A DNA stretch of 64,000 nt from Streptomyces pactum (GTDB taxonomy: Bacteria > Actinomycetota > Actinomycetes > Streptomycetales > Streptomycetaceae): assembly GCF_016031615.1 (NCBI RefSeq), contig NZ_JACYXC010000001.1, positions 744,001 to 808,000 on the forward strand, read 5' to 3'. Made by a program: the position numbers and the translations under genes. The notes beneath the pieces are model-generated. The model saw only the letters and a list, made by a program, of their open reading frames with translations. It made no database searches and was not told where the DNA came from. This document shows, piece by piece, positions 28,570 through 38,399 of this stretch. Every line of letters begins with the position of its first letter. The first letter of the stretch is position 1.

Positions 28570-30543
28570 TCAGCGGCCGACGGCGTCGGAGAGCCGGTGG
28601 AGGCGCAGGGCCAGCTGGATCTCCAGGGCACGGGCCGGGGCCTGCCAGTCGGGGCCGAGCAGCCGGGATATCCGGTCCAGTCGCTGCGCCACCGTGTTGA
28701 CGTGCACGTGGAGTTCGTCCTTGGTACGGGCCGGGCTCGCACCGCTGGCGAAGTAGGCGTCGAGGGTGCGGAGCAGTTCGGTGCCGCGCCGGGTGTCGTA
28801 GTCGAGGACCGGCCCGAGGGTGCCGCGGACGAACTCCGCGATCCGGCCGCCGTCCGCGGTGTCGCCGAGCAGCAGGCCGAGGAAGCCGAAGTCCTCGGCC
28901 GCCGCGCCCTGTCCGCCGCGGCCGAGGACCTGGAGCGCGCTCAGGCAGCGGCGGGCCTCGGCGTACCCGGCGGCGACCGCCCCGGGCCGTGCGGCCGGCG
29001 CGGCCACCGGCGGGGAGGCGCCGACGGTCACCGGTACCCGCACGGCGGCGCCGAGCTGGCGGGCGGTGCGGCGGGCCGTTGCGGAGGCGCTCTCGCCCGG
29101 TCCGAGCGGCAGCAGCAGCACGGTGCCGCCGTCACGGGCGGCGGCCAGGCCGCGCCGGGTGGCCGCCAGGTGGGACGCGGCGGACCACAGCCGCTGCCGG
29201 TCGGCCGCGTCGTCCGGTGCCCGGCCGGGGCCGCCGCCGGGCCGGGCCGGGTCGTCGGCGGCACCGCGGGGGTGCGGCGGCGTCCGGTCGTCCGGCCCCG
29301 GGCGGTGGACGCGGGCCGCCAGGACCACGTGGGTGGCGTCGAGGTCCGCGTGGACCCGGGCGGCGCGCTCCCGCAGCAGCCGGGGGTCGCGGTCGGGGGC
29401 GTCGAGCAGGTCGTCCAGGAGTTCGCCGCGCACCCGCTGCTCCGCCTCGCTCGCCGAGCGGCGCGCCAGCTGGAGCAGGGAGGTGACCATCGCGGCGCGC
29501 TCCAGGGTGAGCTGGTCCACCGGGTCCAGCCGCGGATGGCCGTGCAGCACCAGCGCGCCGAACAGCTCCCCGCCCGCGGAGACGGCGGCGACCCAGCCGT
29601 CGCCGTGCGGCACCGCGTGGCCGTCGGCCCGGGAGCGGTCCACCGCCTCGGTGGGGCACGCCCCGGCCTCCAGGAACTCCACGGTGCCGCTGAGCACTTC
29701 GGCGAGCGCTCGGGCCACGTCGTGCACACCGCCGCCGCGGAGCACCAGTTCGGTGAGCCGGTCGTGGACCTCCGAGGCGCGTTCGATGACGCTGCTGCGG
29801 TCCCGGATGATCTCGTTGGCGGCCTCCAGTTCGGCCAGCGCCGAGCGGGTCTCGCCGAGCAGGTTGGCGGTGTCGATGGCCACGGCGGCGTGGGCGGCGA
29901 ACGAGCCCAGCAGCGCGATCTGTTCGCGTTCGAAGACCCGGGCGCGCCGGTCGGCGGCGAACAGCACGCCGATGACGCCGCTGCCCAGCATCAGCGGGAC
30001 GCCGAGGATGGCCACCAGGCCCTCGTCCCGCACCCCGGCGTCGATGGTGCCGGTGTGCTGGAAGCGGGCGTCGTCGAAGTAGCTGTCGGTGACGTACGGG
30101 CGGGCGGTCTGGGCCACCAGGCCGCCCAGGCCCTCCCCCATGCCGAGCCTCAGCTGCTGGAAGCGGGCGGAGACCGAGCCGTCGGTGACCCGCATGTAGG
30201 TGTCCCCGGCGGCGGGGTCGTTGAGCGTCAGATAGGCGACCTCGGTGCCCAGCAGCGAACGGGCGCGCTGCACGATGGCGTGCAACACCGCGTCCAGGTC
30301 GCGCAGGCCGGCGAGGTCGTGCGCGGTCTCGAAGAGGGCGGACAGCTCCGCCTCCCGCCGCCGGCGTCCCTCCAGTTCGCCGCGGACCCGCAGCGCCAGC
30401 AGCTTGGCGCGCTCCAGCGCGGCCAGCCGCCCGGCCGGGGCGCCGTCGGCGCGGGCGCGCAGCACGGGACGCTCGTACGCCTCGGCGGGCGCGCCGTGGG
30501 CGAGCAGTTCCAGGTACGGGCTCTCCGGAAGGTCGTCGGTCAT
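28570..30543 (-). CDS. CdaR/PucR-type regulator with GAF domain
   Basis: Transcription regulator of 657 aa. N-terminal coiled segment (about 35-75), GAF domain (about 75-230: ETAHDLAGLRDLDAVLHAIV, GEGLGGLVAQTARPYVTD), a second sensor-like region, and a C-terminal PucR helix-turn-helix (about 595-650: LRTLDAYFASGASPARTKDE, then LHVHVNTVAQRLDRISRLLG). These proteins typically activate organic-acid catabolism genes. It lies 77 bases downstream of the 3-hydroxybutyrate dehydrogenase gene in the same direction and convergent with the symporter, so it probably controls both. ATG 30543 follows TGAGG closely. Confidence 0.88.
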   Translation of the reverse strand: MTDDLPESPYLELLAHGAPAEAYERPVLRARADGAPAGRLAALERAKLLALRVRGELEGRRRREAELSALFETAHDLAGLRDLDAVLHAIVQRARSLLGTEVAYLTLNDPAAGDTYMRVTDGSVSARFQQLRLGMGEGLGGLVAQTARPYVTDSYFDDARFQHTGTIDAGVRDEGLVAILGVPLMLGSGVIGVLFAADRRARVFEREQIALLGSFAAHAAVAIDTANLLGETRSALAELEAANEIIRDRSSVIERASEVHDRLTELVLRGGGVHDVARALAEVLSGTVEFLEAGACPTEAVDRSRADGHAVPHGDGWVAAVSAGGELFGALVLHGHPRLDPVDQLTLERAAMVTSLLQLARRSASEAEQRVRGELLDDLLDAPDRDPRLLRERAARVHADLDATHVVLAARVHRPGPDDRTPPHPRGAADDPARPGGGPGRAPDDAADRQRLWSAASHLAATRRGLAAARDGGTVLLLPLGPGESASATARRTARQLGAAVRVPVTVGASPPVAAPAARPGAVAAGYAEARRCLSALQVLGRGGQGAAAEDFGFLGLLLGDTADGGRIAEFVRGTLGPVLDYDTRRGTELLRTLDAYFASGASPARTKDELHVHVNTVAQRLDRISRLLGPDWQAPARALEIQLALRLHRLSDAVGR

Positions 30544-30620
30544 GGCCTCAGCATGCCGCCGGGGTGGTGTGCCCGTCCCGGCCGGTACCCGGTCGGGCGG
30601 GCGGGGCGGCGGCCGGTGGT

Positions 30621-31433
30621 TCAGTGGGCGGTCCATCCGCCGTCCATGATCAGCGAGGTGCCGGTGACGAACGACGCGGACGGGTGGCACAGGTAGAGCA
30701 CCGCGTCGGCCACCTCCTCCGGCTCCACCAGCCGCTTGACCGCCGAGTCGGCGAGCAGCACCTGCTCGGTCACCCGGTCGGCGGGGATGCCGTGCGCCGC
30801 GGCCTGGTCGGCGATCTGGCGCTCCACCAGGGGGGTGCGGACGTAGCCGGGGCACACACAGTTGGAGGTCACGCCGTGCGCGGCACCCTCCAGCGCGGCG
30901 ACCTTGGACAGCCCCTCCAGCCCGTGTTTGGCCGCCACATAGGCGGACTTGTAGGGGGAGGCGCGCAGCCCGTGCACCGAGGAGATGTTGACGATACGGC
31001 CCCAGCCCTGCGCGTACATGTGCGGCAGCGCGCCCCGGATGAGCCGGAACGGGGCCTGGAGCATGACGGTGAGGACGGTGCCGAACGTCTCCGGCGGGAA
31101 CTCCTCGATGGGCCGGACGAGCTGGAGGCCGGCGTTGTTGACGAGGATGTCGGCCCCGGCCGCTGCGGCCTCGGCGGCGTCCAGGTCGGTGAGGTCCAGC
31201 ACGTGCGGCTCGACGGTGCCGGGCAGGCCGGCGGCCTCGCCGGCCAGGGTGCCGAGCCCCGCGGAGTCCCGGTCCAGGGCCCGGACCCGGGCCCCGGCGG
31301 CGGCCAGCCGCAGCGCGCAGGCCCGGCCGATCCCGCTCGCCGCGCCGGTGACGAGTGCGGTCCTGCCGCCGAGCCGGGTGTCCGCGGCCGGGTCGGGCGT
31401 ACGGTGCGGGTCCGGTGTTGTGGGCACGCTCAT
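30621..31433 (-). CDS. 3-Hydroxybutyrate dehydrogenase
   Basis: Short-chain dehydrogenase (270 aa) interconverting 3-hydroxybutyrate and acetoacetate with NAD. Motifs: TGAASGIG near residue 31, NNAGLQ, catalytic Ser in NISSVHG, and YVAAKHG (Tyr-x3-Lys). The segment CPGYVRTPLVERQIADQA is characteristic of bacterial 3-hydroxybutyrate dehydrogenases. The C-terminus ends SLIMDGGWTAH, as usual. Paired with the CdaR-type regulator and the MHS symporter it forms a likely ketone-body or PHB-monomer utilisation module. Confidence 0.9.
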   Translation of the reverse strand: MSVPTTPDPHRTPDPAADTRLGGRTALVTGAASGIGRACALRLAAAGARVRALDRDSAGLGTLAGEAAGLPGTVEPHVLDLTDLDAAEAAAAGADILVNNAGLQLVRPIEEFPPETFGTVLTVMLQAPFRLIRGALPHMYAQGWGRIVNISSVHGLRASPYKSAYVAAKHGLEGLSKVAALEGAAHGVTSNCVCPGYVRTPLVERQIADQAAAHGIPADRVTEQVLLADSAVKRLVEPEEVADAVLYLCHPSASFVTGTSLIMDGGWTAH

Positions 31434-31443
31434 GACCGGCACC

Positions 31444-31968
31444 CTAGGCAGCGCCCGGAGGCGGGCCGATGTGGCCGGGCCCCATACTTCCCGGTCCACC
31501 GCTGGGGTCGAACCACGTCGGGCCGTCGGCGGTGGCCTGCTTGATCCGGGTGACCGCGAAGTCCTCCATCCGGGGCAGTCCGTCGAGGGGGAACCACCCC
31601 ACCTCCAGGGACTCCTCGTCGTTGACCCGGGCCTCGCCGCCCACCGCGCGGCAGCGGAAGCAGATGTCCATGAACTGGCAGACGTCGCCGTTGGGGTAGA
31701 CCACCGGTTGCAGCGCCTGGACCAGCAGCACGCGTTCGGGGACGCAGTGCACCGCGGTCTCCTCGTAGACCTCGCGCACCACGGCCGCCGCCGGCTGCTC
31801 GCCCGGCTCCGGGATGCCACCGATGATCGACCAGCGGCCGTTGTCGGCCCGCCGGCCGAGGAGCACCCGGCCGTCGTCGTCGAGGACGATGGCGCTGACG
31901 CCCGGCAGGTGCAGCAGCCGGTTGCCGATGTCGGCCCGCAGCTCACGGATGAAGTCGGGGGTAGCCAT
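31444..31968 (-). CDS. Nudix hydrolase
   Basis: Pyrophosphohydrolase acting on a nucleoside diphosphate linked to another group (174 aa). The Nudix box is complete: GGIPEPGEQPAAAVVREVYE followed by ET, with all metal-binding glutamates. It reads VSAIVLDDDGRVLLGRRADN before it and CQFMDICFRCRAVGGEA after it, an arrangement common in ADP-ribose/NADH-type Nudix proteins, but the substrate is not clear. The last 20 residues are Gly/Pro-rich. It ends 10 bases upstream of the dehydrogenase start, in the same direction. Confidence 0.93.
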   Translation of the reverse strand: MATPDFIRELRADIGNRLLHLPGVSAIVLDDDGRVLLGRRADNGRWSIIGGIPEPGEQPAAAVVREVYEETAVHCVPERVLLVQALQPVVYPNGDVCQFMDICFRCRAVGGEARVNDEESLEVGWFPLDGLPRMEDFAVTRIKQATADGPTWFDPSGGPGSMGPGHIGPPPGAA

Positions 31969-32340
31969 GCGCCGAGCGTATCGGCCGGCCCCCGCCGGGC
32001 CGGCCGGTGAGCGGGGGGCGCCCGGTGGACCGGGGCGGGGTGACGGGAGCGTCCGGCGGCCGGTGCCGGATACGTCCGCCGGGCCGGAGCGGGGTCCGGC
32101 GCGCGGGGGCGTCCGGCGGCCGGAGCGGGGCCCGGCGCGCGGGGCGCCCGCCCGCCGAGCGGGGCCGGGAGGGACACCGGCGGACCGTGGCCGGGAGGGG
32201 ACGCGGGCCGGCCGGGGCGGCGCCGGGTCGGGTGAGGTGCGGGACGCGGCGGGGCCCCGGAAGGTGCGGGGCCGGCGCCGGGTACGGGCCGGGCGGGCAC
32301 CGGCACCGGCGGGCCGGGGTGGTGCCGGCCCGCCGTGCGG
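31969..32340. other. Gene-free GC-rich spacer
   Basis: 372 bases between the Nudix gene start and the end of the DUF3093-like gene, made of short GGGGCSGG-type repeats. No reading frame with a ribosome binding site and no clear terminator is seen. Confidence 0.6.
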
Positions 32341-32901
32341 TCAGCTCGGGTGCCGGCGGCCCGGGACGGCCCGCAGGTGGTCCCGGATCGCCCGTACCGC
32401 CGCCTCGGCGTCGTCCACGGTGACCGTGAACACCCGGCCGTCGCCGAGCCGTACCACCAGTCCCTCGCCACGGCGCACCACCACGGCGGTGCCCTTCTCC
32501 GGGCGCCACCGGTAGCCCCAGCCGCCCCACTGGCGCGGGGTGACGCGGGGGACGAACTCCGCGCCGACCACCAGGTGGAGCGGGATACGGCGGCGGGGCA
32601 CCCCGATGTGGCCGCACCGCACCTCCAGTCCGTCCGCGTCGACCCGGACCGCCACGTGCACGAAGGCGAGCGTGCCGAAGAGCACCAGCAGCCCGGCGGC
32701 GACACAGCCGATCACCGACATCAGCAGCGGGGCCGGGCGGGAGCTCCAGGCGGGGTCCACGGCCAGGTCCACGCCCAGTGCCACACAGGCGGCGCCGAGC
32801 ACCGCCAGCAGCCACTGGATGCGGTTGGTCGCGCGACCGGTCCACACCGGGGGCGGCACCTCGGTCGCGCCCCGGGCCAGGTCCTCACGGTGGTCCCTCA
32901 T
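32341..32901 (-). CDS. DUF3093-like membrane protein with PH-type C-terminus
   Basis: Membrane protein of 186 aa. Two adjacent helices (about 28-52 and 58-82: WLLAVLGAACVALGV, LMSVIGCVAAGLLVLFGTLA) are followed by a beta-rich domain with the conserved FVPRVTPRQWGGWGYRW and GLVVRLGDGRVFTVTVDD, as in actinobacterial DUF3093/PH-like proteins of unknown function. ATG 32901. Stands alone between the Nudix and racemase genes in the same direction. Confidence 0.8.
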   Translation of the reverse strand: MRDHREDLARGATEVPPPVWTGRATNRIQWLLAVLGAACVALGVDLAVDPAWSSRPAPLLMSVIGCVAAGLLVLFGTLAFVHVAVRVDADGLEVRCGHIGVPRRRIPLHLVVGAEFVPRVTPRQWGGWGYRWRPEKGTAVVVRRGEGLVVRLGDGRVFTVTVDDAEAAVRAIRDHLRAVPGRRHPS

Positions 32902-33099
32902 GTCACGAAAGCGTACGCACGACCCGTTGTTCCGGCATGGTCACTTTCCTGCCGTCACGTCGGGTGATGTTCCGATTTGCGCGATCCGGACGGCCGGGCA
33001 CCGGCCCGGCGCGGGCGGAAGTCCGTGCCGGGAGCGGGCGCGGCCCGGCGGCGGGCACCGGGGCGGCAGGGCACCGAGGCAGGGCGGGGCCCGGGCGGG

Positions 33100-33912
33100 T
33101 CACCCCAGGACGGCACCCGCCGGGGTGGTGGTGAGCGCGACGCCCTCGGCGTAGGTGAGGGCGGCCGCCGGCAGCTCGGCCTCCCGGCCGTCGGCCAGCA
33201 CGGTGAGGGTGCCGGTCGGTGCGGCGCCGGGCGCGGGGGCGGCACCGATCCGGCGCAGCGCCTGGGCGGCGACCGCGTCGGCGGAGCCGTGGAAGACCGG
33301 CGGCGGGCCGCCGGCCGGCCGCAGGGCGGCGCGGATGCGGTCGGCCACCAGCTCGTAGTGGGTGCAGCCGAGGACCAGGGCGCGGACGTCCCGCGGGGTG
33401 CGGGACGCGGCGTCGGCGACGGCGGCGTCCACGGCCCGCGCGTCGGCCCGCTCCACCGCGTCCGCCAGCCCCGGGCAGGCGACCTCGGTGGTCCGCACGC
33501 CGGCCGCGAAGTCCCGGATCAGATTCCGCTGGTACGGGCTGCCGGTGGTCGCCGGGGTGGCCCAGATGGCGACCGGGCCGCCGCCCGCCGCGGCGGGCTT
33601 GATGGCGGGCACGGTCCCGATCACCGGCAGCGTCGGCTCCAGCTCGGCCCGCAGGGCGGGCAGCGCGTGCACGGAGGCGGTGTTGCAGGCGACGATCAGC
33701 GCGTCCGGCCGGAGCGCGGCGGCGGCCCGGGCGCACCCGAGGGCGCGCCGGGTGAGGTCCTGCGGGGTCCGCGGACCCCAGGGCATCCCGCCGGGGTCGT
33801 TGGAGATGACCAGGTCGGCGTCGGGCCGCATCCGGTGCACCGCGGCGGCCGCGGCGAGCAGGCCGAGACCGGAATCCATCAGCGCGATCTTCACCGAACT
33901 CCGCCTCGCCAT
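33100..33912 (-). CDS. Aspartate/glutamate racemase family protein
   Basis: Cofactor-independent racemase related to MurI (270 aa from the ATG at 33912). The two catalytic cysteines are present in VACNTASVHAL and VLGCTHYELV, and the N-terminal Asp in LMDSGLGLLAA. It may supply D-glutamate for peptidoglycan, but DSGLG replaces the usual DSGxGG, so it may be a second racemase rather than the housekeeping MurI. An in-frame GTG at 33894 (VKIALMDSG) with GGAG upstream is an alternative start of near-equal merit. Confidence 0.8.
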   Translation of the reverse strand: MARRSSVKIALMDSGLGLLAAAAAVHRMRPDADLVISNDPGGMPWGPRTPQDLTRRALGCARAAAALRPDALIVACNTASVHALPALRAELEPTLPVIGTVPAIKPAAAGGGPVAIWATPATTGSPYQRNLIRDFAAGVRTTEVACPGLADAVERADARAVDAAVADAASRTPRDVRALVLGCTHYELVADRIRAALRPAGGPPPVFHGSADAVAAQALRRIGAAPAPGAAPTGTLTVLADGREAELPAAALTYAEGVALTTTPAGAVLG

Positions 33913-34549
33913 CTCTCGCCTTCCCCGTCCGGCCCGCTGCCGGTCACCCCCGGTACGACGGGGCAAACGGCACCGAGCCACTCTAATCGATCGGCCGCGG
34001 CCACCCTGGGCGGCTCCGTCGCGGCCCGGGGCCGGGAGGGACGCGGGAGCCCTGGGACAGGGCGGTGCGCCGGCCCCCTGGCAGGGCCCGCCGGAGCCAG
34101 GACGGGCACCGGCCGGGGCGAGGGCGCGCCGGGACGCGGCGGCGGGGGCTGGGACGGGGCGGGGGTGGGGCGGGCAGGACGGTGGCACCGGCCAGGAAGC
34201 GCGGAGGCACTCCGGGGCGCGGGCGGCCGGGACGCGGGCGCGAGGGCGCGCCGGGGCGCGGGAGCGAAACGTCCGGACGGGGGCGCAGGGGGTTCCTGGG
34301 CGCCAGCCACGGGCGCGGAGGCACTTCCCGGGACGCGGGCGGCCGGGACGCGGCGGCAGGGGCGGGACGTCCGGACAGCACGGGGCGAAACGTCGGACGG
34401 GGGCGCGGCGGAACCTGAAGCAGGGGCGCGGCGGGCGTGGGTGCTCCGGTATGCGCGCCATGCGCTGGGGCGCGCGATCCCCGGCGCGCGTGCGGACACG
34501 CCGCGCGCCCGGCGGCGGCAGGCGGGTCCGGTCGGGCAGACTGCGGCAG
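33913..34549. repeat. Low-complexity region with a degenerate ~115-bp duplication
   Basis: No gene is seen. The sequence is a mosaic of GGGACGCGGGCG-type units. Two stretches starting GCGGAGGCACT (34201 and 34315) run in parallel: each continues with GCGGGCGGCCGGGACGCGG and later with GCGAAACGTC...GGACGGGGGCGC (about 34264 and 34382). This is an eroded tandem duplication of about 115-120 bp between divergent genes. Confidence 0.55.
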
Positions 34550-35710
34550 GTGAGCGCTTGGTTGTGGATCGCCCTGGCCGCCCTCGCCGCCTGGCTGTGG
34601 CTCCTGCTGGGGCAGGGGTTCTTCTGGCGGACCGACATCACCCTCCCCCGGCGTCGCGACCCCGAGCGCTGGCCCTCGGTGGCGGTGGTGGTGCCCGCCC
34701 GTGACGAGGCCGAGGTGCTGCCGCGGAGCCTGCCGTCGCTGCTCACCCAGGACTACCCGGGGCGGGCCGAGATCTTCCTGGTGGACGACGGGAGTGCCGA
34801 CGGCACCGGGGCGCTGGCCCGCCGGCTCGCCACCGAGCTGGGCGGGCTGCGGCTCACCGTCACCTCGCCCGGGGAGCCCGGGCGAGGCTGGACGGGGAAG
34901 CTCTGGGCGGTACGGCACGGGATGGCGCTGGCCCGGGAGCGGACCGGCGCCGACTACCTGCTGCTGACCGACGCCGACATCGCCCACGAGCCGGACAGCC
35001 TGCGGGAGCTGGTGCGGGCGGCCACCACCCACGACCTGGACCTGGTCTCACAGATGGCGCGGCTGCGGGTGGCCACCTTCTGGGAGCGGCTGATCGTTCC
35101 GGCGTTCGTGTACTTCTTCGCGCAGCTCTACCCGTTCCGGTGGGTCAACGCCGGCCACCGTGCCGCCGCCGCGGGCGGCTGTGCGCTGCTGCGGGTGGCG
35201 GCGGCCGAGCGGGCGGGCGTCCCCGGCTCCATCCGTCAGGCGGTGATCGACGACGTGGCCCTGGCCCGGGCGGTGCGGCGGAGCGGGGGCCGGATCTGGC
35301 TGGGTCTGGCGGAGCGGGTGGACAGCGTGCGCCCGTACCCGCGGCTGGGGCAGCTGTGGCGGATGGTGTCGCGCAGCGCCTACGCCCAGTTGCGCCACCA
35401 GCCGCTGCTGCTGGTGCTCACGGTCGCCGGACTCGCCGTGGTCTACCTGGTGCCGCCGGTGGCCACCGTCGCGGGGCTGGTGACCGGGGAGGGGGCCCTG
35501 CCGGCCGTCGGCGGGGCCGCCTGGCTGATCATGGCCGGCAGCTATCTGCCGATGCTCCGCCACTACCGGCAGTCCTGGTGGTGGGCCCCGCTGCTGCCGG
35601 TCACCGCCGCGCTGTACCTGCTGATGACCGTGGACTCGGCCGTCCAGCACGGCCGCGGGCGGGGGGCGTGGAAGGGCCGGACGTACGGCCGCCCGGCGCC
35701 CGAGCGGTAG
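34550..35710 (+). CDS. Family 2 glycosyltransferase, HpnB-like
   Basis: Membrane glycosyltransferase of 386 aa. One N-terminal helix, a GT-A domain (VAVVVPARDEAEVLPRSLPS, VDDGSADGT, LLTDADIAHEP as the DxD site, DDVALARAVRRSG) and two or three C-terminal helices. The layout and length match hopanoid-associated HpnB and carotenoid-type transferases; no other hopanoid gene is in the window. GTG 34550 is the chosen start (VSAWLWIALAALAAWLW), although its ribosome binding site is weak; an upstream in-frame ATG at about 34451 is possible. Confidence 0.82.
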   Translation: MSAWLWIALAALAAWLWLLLGQGFFWRTDITLPRRRDPERWPSVAVVVPARDEAEVLPRSLPSLLTQDYPGRAEIFLVDDGSADGTGALARRLATELGGLRLTVTSPGEPGRGWTGKLWAVRHGMALARERTGADYLLLTDADIAHEPDSLRELVRAATTHDLDLVSQMARLRVATFWERLIVPAFVYFFAQLYPFRWVNAGHRAAAAGGCALLRVAAAERAGVPGSIRQAVIDDVALARAVRRSGGRIWLGLAERVDSVRPYPRLGQLWRMVSRSAYAQLRHQPLLLVLTVAGLAVVYLVPPVATVAGLVTGEGALPAVGGAAWLIMAGSYLPMLRHYRQSWWWAPLLPVTAALYLLMTVDSAVQHGRGRGAWKGRTYGRPAPER

Positions 35711-35916
35711 CGGCCGGCCCGCCCCCGCCGCCCGGACCCGCCGGTTCCGGGCAGCTCCGGCCGGCTCGGCCGGCTCCGGTCACGGCCCCGACCCGGGGCC
35801 GGCGGCACGCGGCGCGGGCCCTGGGGGCACGCGGCGCGGCGGCGCTGCCGCCCGCCCGCCCCCGGGCCGTGCCGGGGTGCGGGGCGGCGGGCCGGGCGCC
35901 CGGGAGTTACGTGCGG

Positions 35917-37249
35917 CTACTTGCGGCCCGGGGTCCAGTTCATGCCCCAGCCGTAGGCGTGGTCCAGCGTGCGCTGCGGGCTGACACCCCGGTCCGGCAC
36001 CAGGTAGCGGGCCTCCCGCTGCACCACCAGGTCGCCGCCCTGGTTGGTGATGAGCGCGAGGGCGGCGACCCGGGACGGCACGGTGCACTCGTCCAGCGAG
36101 AAGTCGATCGGGGCACCGGCCTGCGGGGTGAGGGTCACGGTGGCGTTGAGGTTGGCGAACGAGCGGGCGCCCTCGTAGATCATGACGAAGACCAGGATGC
36201 GCCGGAACTCGGACCGGTGGTCGAGGTTGATGGTCAGGTTCTCGCCGGACGCCCGGGCTCCCGTGCGGTCGTCGGCGTCCAGCTGGATGAACGGCGGCTG
36301 GTGGAGCGCGCCGAAGGCGTTGCCGAGCGCCTGCACCACGCCCTTGGTGCCGTCGGTCAGTTCGAAGAACGCGCCGAGGTCCAGGTCGAGGTCGCCGTGG
36401 AGCGCCATGGCCCGGCCGAGCTTCGCGCCCCAGCCCTGGAACTGCTTGCGCACCTCCCAGTTGAGGTTGACCCGCATGGTCCCGGAGGTGCCGCCCTGCT
36501 TCGTGAGCGAGACGGTCGGCGACTCCTTGGTCAGCGTGACCTTGGTCAGCCGTACCGGGGCTCCCGGTGCCGGCGCCGCCGGCCAGGGCCGCGGCCGGCG
36601 CGGGCGCGGGCGCGGCGGCCTGCGGCGGGAGGCGGTACCGGCGCGGCCGGCCCGGTGGGCGGCGGGGCGGCGCCACGGGCGGGGCGGCGGGCGCGGCCTG
36701 CGGCAGGGCGGGCGCGGCGGCCTGCGGTTCGTCGACGCTGATCCCGAAGTCGGTGGCGAGTCCGGCGAGTCCGCTGCCGTAGCCCTGGCCGACGGCGCGG
36801 AACTTCCACGCCCCCTGGCGCCGGTACAGCTCGCCGAGGAGGAACGCGGTCTCCACGGTGGCGTCCTCGCTGTCGAAGCGGGCGATCTCGGTGCCGTCGG
36901 CCGCGTCCACCACCCGGATGTGCAGTCCGGGGACCTGGCCGAAGGTGCCGGCGTCGGCCGAGGCGGCCAGGACCACGGTCTCCACCTCCGGCTCCACCCG
37001 GCCGAGCTCCACCACCAGGGTGTCGGTCACCGTGCCGCCGGCCGTGCGCTTGCCCTCGTGGCGGACCGCACCGGAGGGGTGGGTGGCCTGGTTGTAGAAG
37101 ACGAAGTCGGCGTCCGAACGCACCTTCCCGGACGTCAGGAGCAGTGCCGAGGCGTCCACGTCGGGCACCTGGGGCCCGGCCTGCCACCCGAGTTCCACCC
37201 GCACCGCCGAAGCCGGAACCTGAACATTGGCGCCCTTGCGCATCGCCAT
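35917..37249 (-). pseudogene. Tandem TerD-TerD stress protein split by a frameshift in the linker
   Basis: Calcium-binding TerD-type domains linked to tellurite and stress resistance. The first domain (about residues 1-185, MAMRKGANVQVPASAVRVEL, DADFVFYNQATHPSGAVRHE) is followed by an Ala/Pro linker. The second (VRLTKVTLTKESPTVSLTKQ, then MRVNLNWEVRKQF to WTPGRK) is in another frame. One extra base in the CCC run at 36563-36565 separates them; without it the linker reads through as a protein of about 443 aa. ATG 37249 has GGGGGAAGG upstream. Sequencing error, true mutation or recoding are possible; internal initiation would give the second domain alone. Confidence 0.8.
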
Positions 37250-37540
37250 GCCTTCCCCCTGCCTTTCTCTTCCGTCTGTCCTGCGCTCATATCCCGCCGG
37301 TCCATCGATTTCCGGCCGGATGCAGATCATCTCCCGGGGAGTTCCCGGCCCGGCACGGCGGCACCCGTACGGGGTGCCGGCACCCCGCCGGGAAGGTGCT
37401 CTTTACACGGTCTCAACGTACCCTGGCGACCGATTTTCCCGGGTTCGCTCGGATAACGGGTCGGTGGCCGCCGTGGGCCGGGGAAACAACCCGCCTACCG
37501 GACTCCCCAACCGGCACATCGTGGGCTTAACTTATGGACT

Positions 37541-38044
37541 ATGACCTCCCCCCGCAGTACCTACGGCGGCGGCTACTACTCCTCGCCGTCCTTCACGGAC
37601 ACTCCCATCTACGACAGCCTCGTCGCCGAGCGGGGGACACCGCAGATCGCGCCCATCCGGGTGCCCTCGCCCTACGACAGCAGCGGCCACTTTCCGCCCG
37701 CGCTGCCCTCGGCGCTGCCGGCCCTGCCCGCCGCGCCGTCGCCGCAGCACACCCCGCCGCACGGCTACCCGGCCCAGGGTGCGCCGCAGCCGGGGCTCCA
37801 GCACGCGCCGGCGCCGTACATCCCGCAGCAGACCGCGGGTCCGCGCGGCTACCCGGGCCCGCAGGCCCCGGTGCACCCGCAGCAGCAGCGTCCGGCCCCG
37901 GCCGGTCCCAACCCGACCGGCTACGAGGCGATGCGGCCGGCGATGCCCCGGCCCGCCGCGCCCCGGCCGGCCGCCCCGCGTCCCGCGCCGGCGCCCTACG
38001 AGGACCCGTACGGGCGCCCGCAGTACCCGAACCAGGGGTACTGA
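37541..38044 (+). CDS. DUF6643 Pro-rich protein
   Basis: A 167-aa protein with conserved N-terminus MTSPRSTYGGGYYSSPSFTD and TPIYDSLVAERGTPQIAPIR, followed by a Pro/Gln/Ala-rich low-complexity tail ending YGRPQYPNQGY. No membrane helix or enzyme motif; presumably disordered. It is divergent from the TerD gene, as often in streptomycetes. The 5' region is short and AT-richer (GCTTAACTTATGG), suggesting a promoter very close to the ATG. Confidence 0.85.
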   Translation: MTSPRSTYGGGYYSSPSFTDTPIYDSLVAERGTPQIAPIRVPSPYDSSGHFPPALPSALPALPAAPSPQHTPPHGYPAQGAPQPGLQHAPAPYIPQQTAGPRGYPGPQAPVHPQQQRPAPAGPNPTGYEAMRPAMPRPAAPRPAAPRPAPAPYEDPYGRPQYPNQGY

Positions 38045-38081
38045 GCCCGCGGCCGTCGCTGCGGGTCGGTCATGCGTCAGC

Positions 38082-38127
38082 CGGGCCCGGGCCGTCTCCG
38101 TCACGGAGGCGGCCCGGGCCCGCTTTT
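38082..38127 (+). terminator. Strong terminator after DUF6643
   Basis: 19-bp stem (38082-38100 with 38104-38122, one G-U pair) with a 3-base loop, followed by CTTTT. It starts 38 bases after the stop. The next 270 bases to the cyclic-nucleotide-binding gene are pyrimidine-rich on this strand and hold no gene. Confidence 0.85.
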
Positions 38128-38399
38128 CCTTTCCGCGCCCGCCCCGCTTTCCTTGCCGCGGCCCGGTTTCCCCTTCCCGCGGCCCGTTCTTTCCCTTCCC
38201 CGGCCCGGATTCCCCTGCCACGCCCCGGCCACCGCTCCCCACCGTCGCGGCTGCCCGTCCCCGACCCGGCCACCGCTCCCCGCACGCCGCGGGTGCGCCC
38301 CGTCGCACGGGCACGGCCGGTCACGGTCCGGCCGCCCGGTCAGGTCAGGCCGCCCGGCGACGCGCCCTCCGGCCGGGCGGGTGCCGCCCGGCCGCCCGC

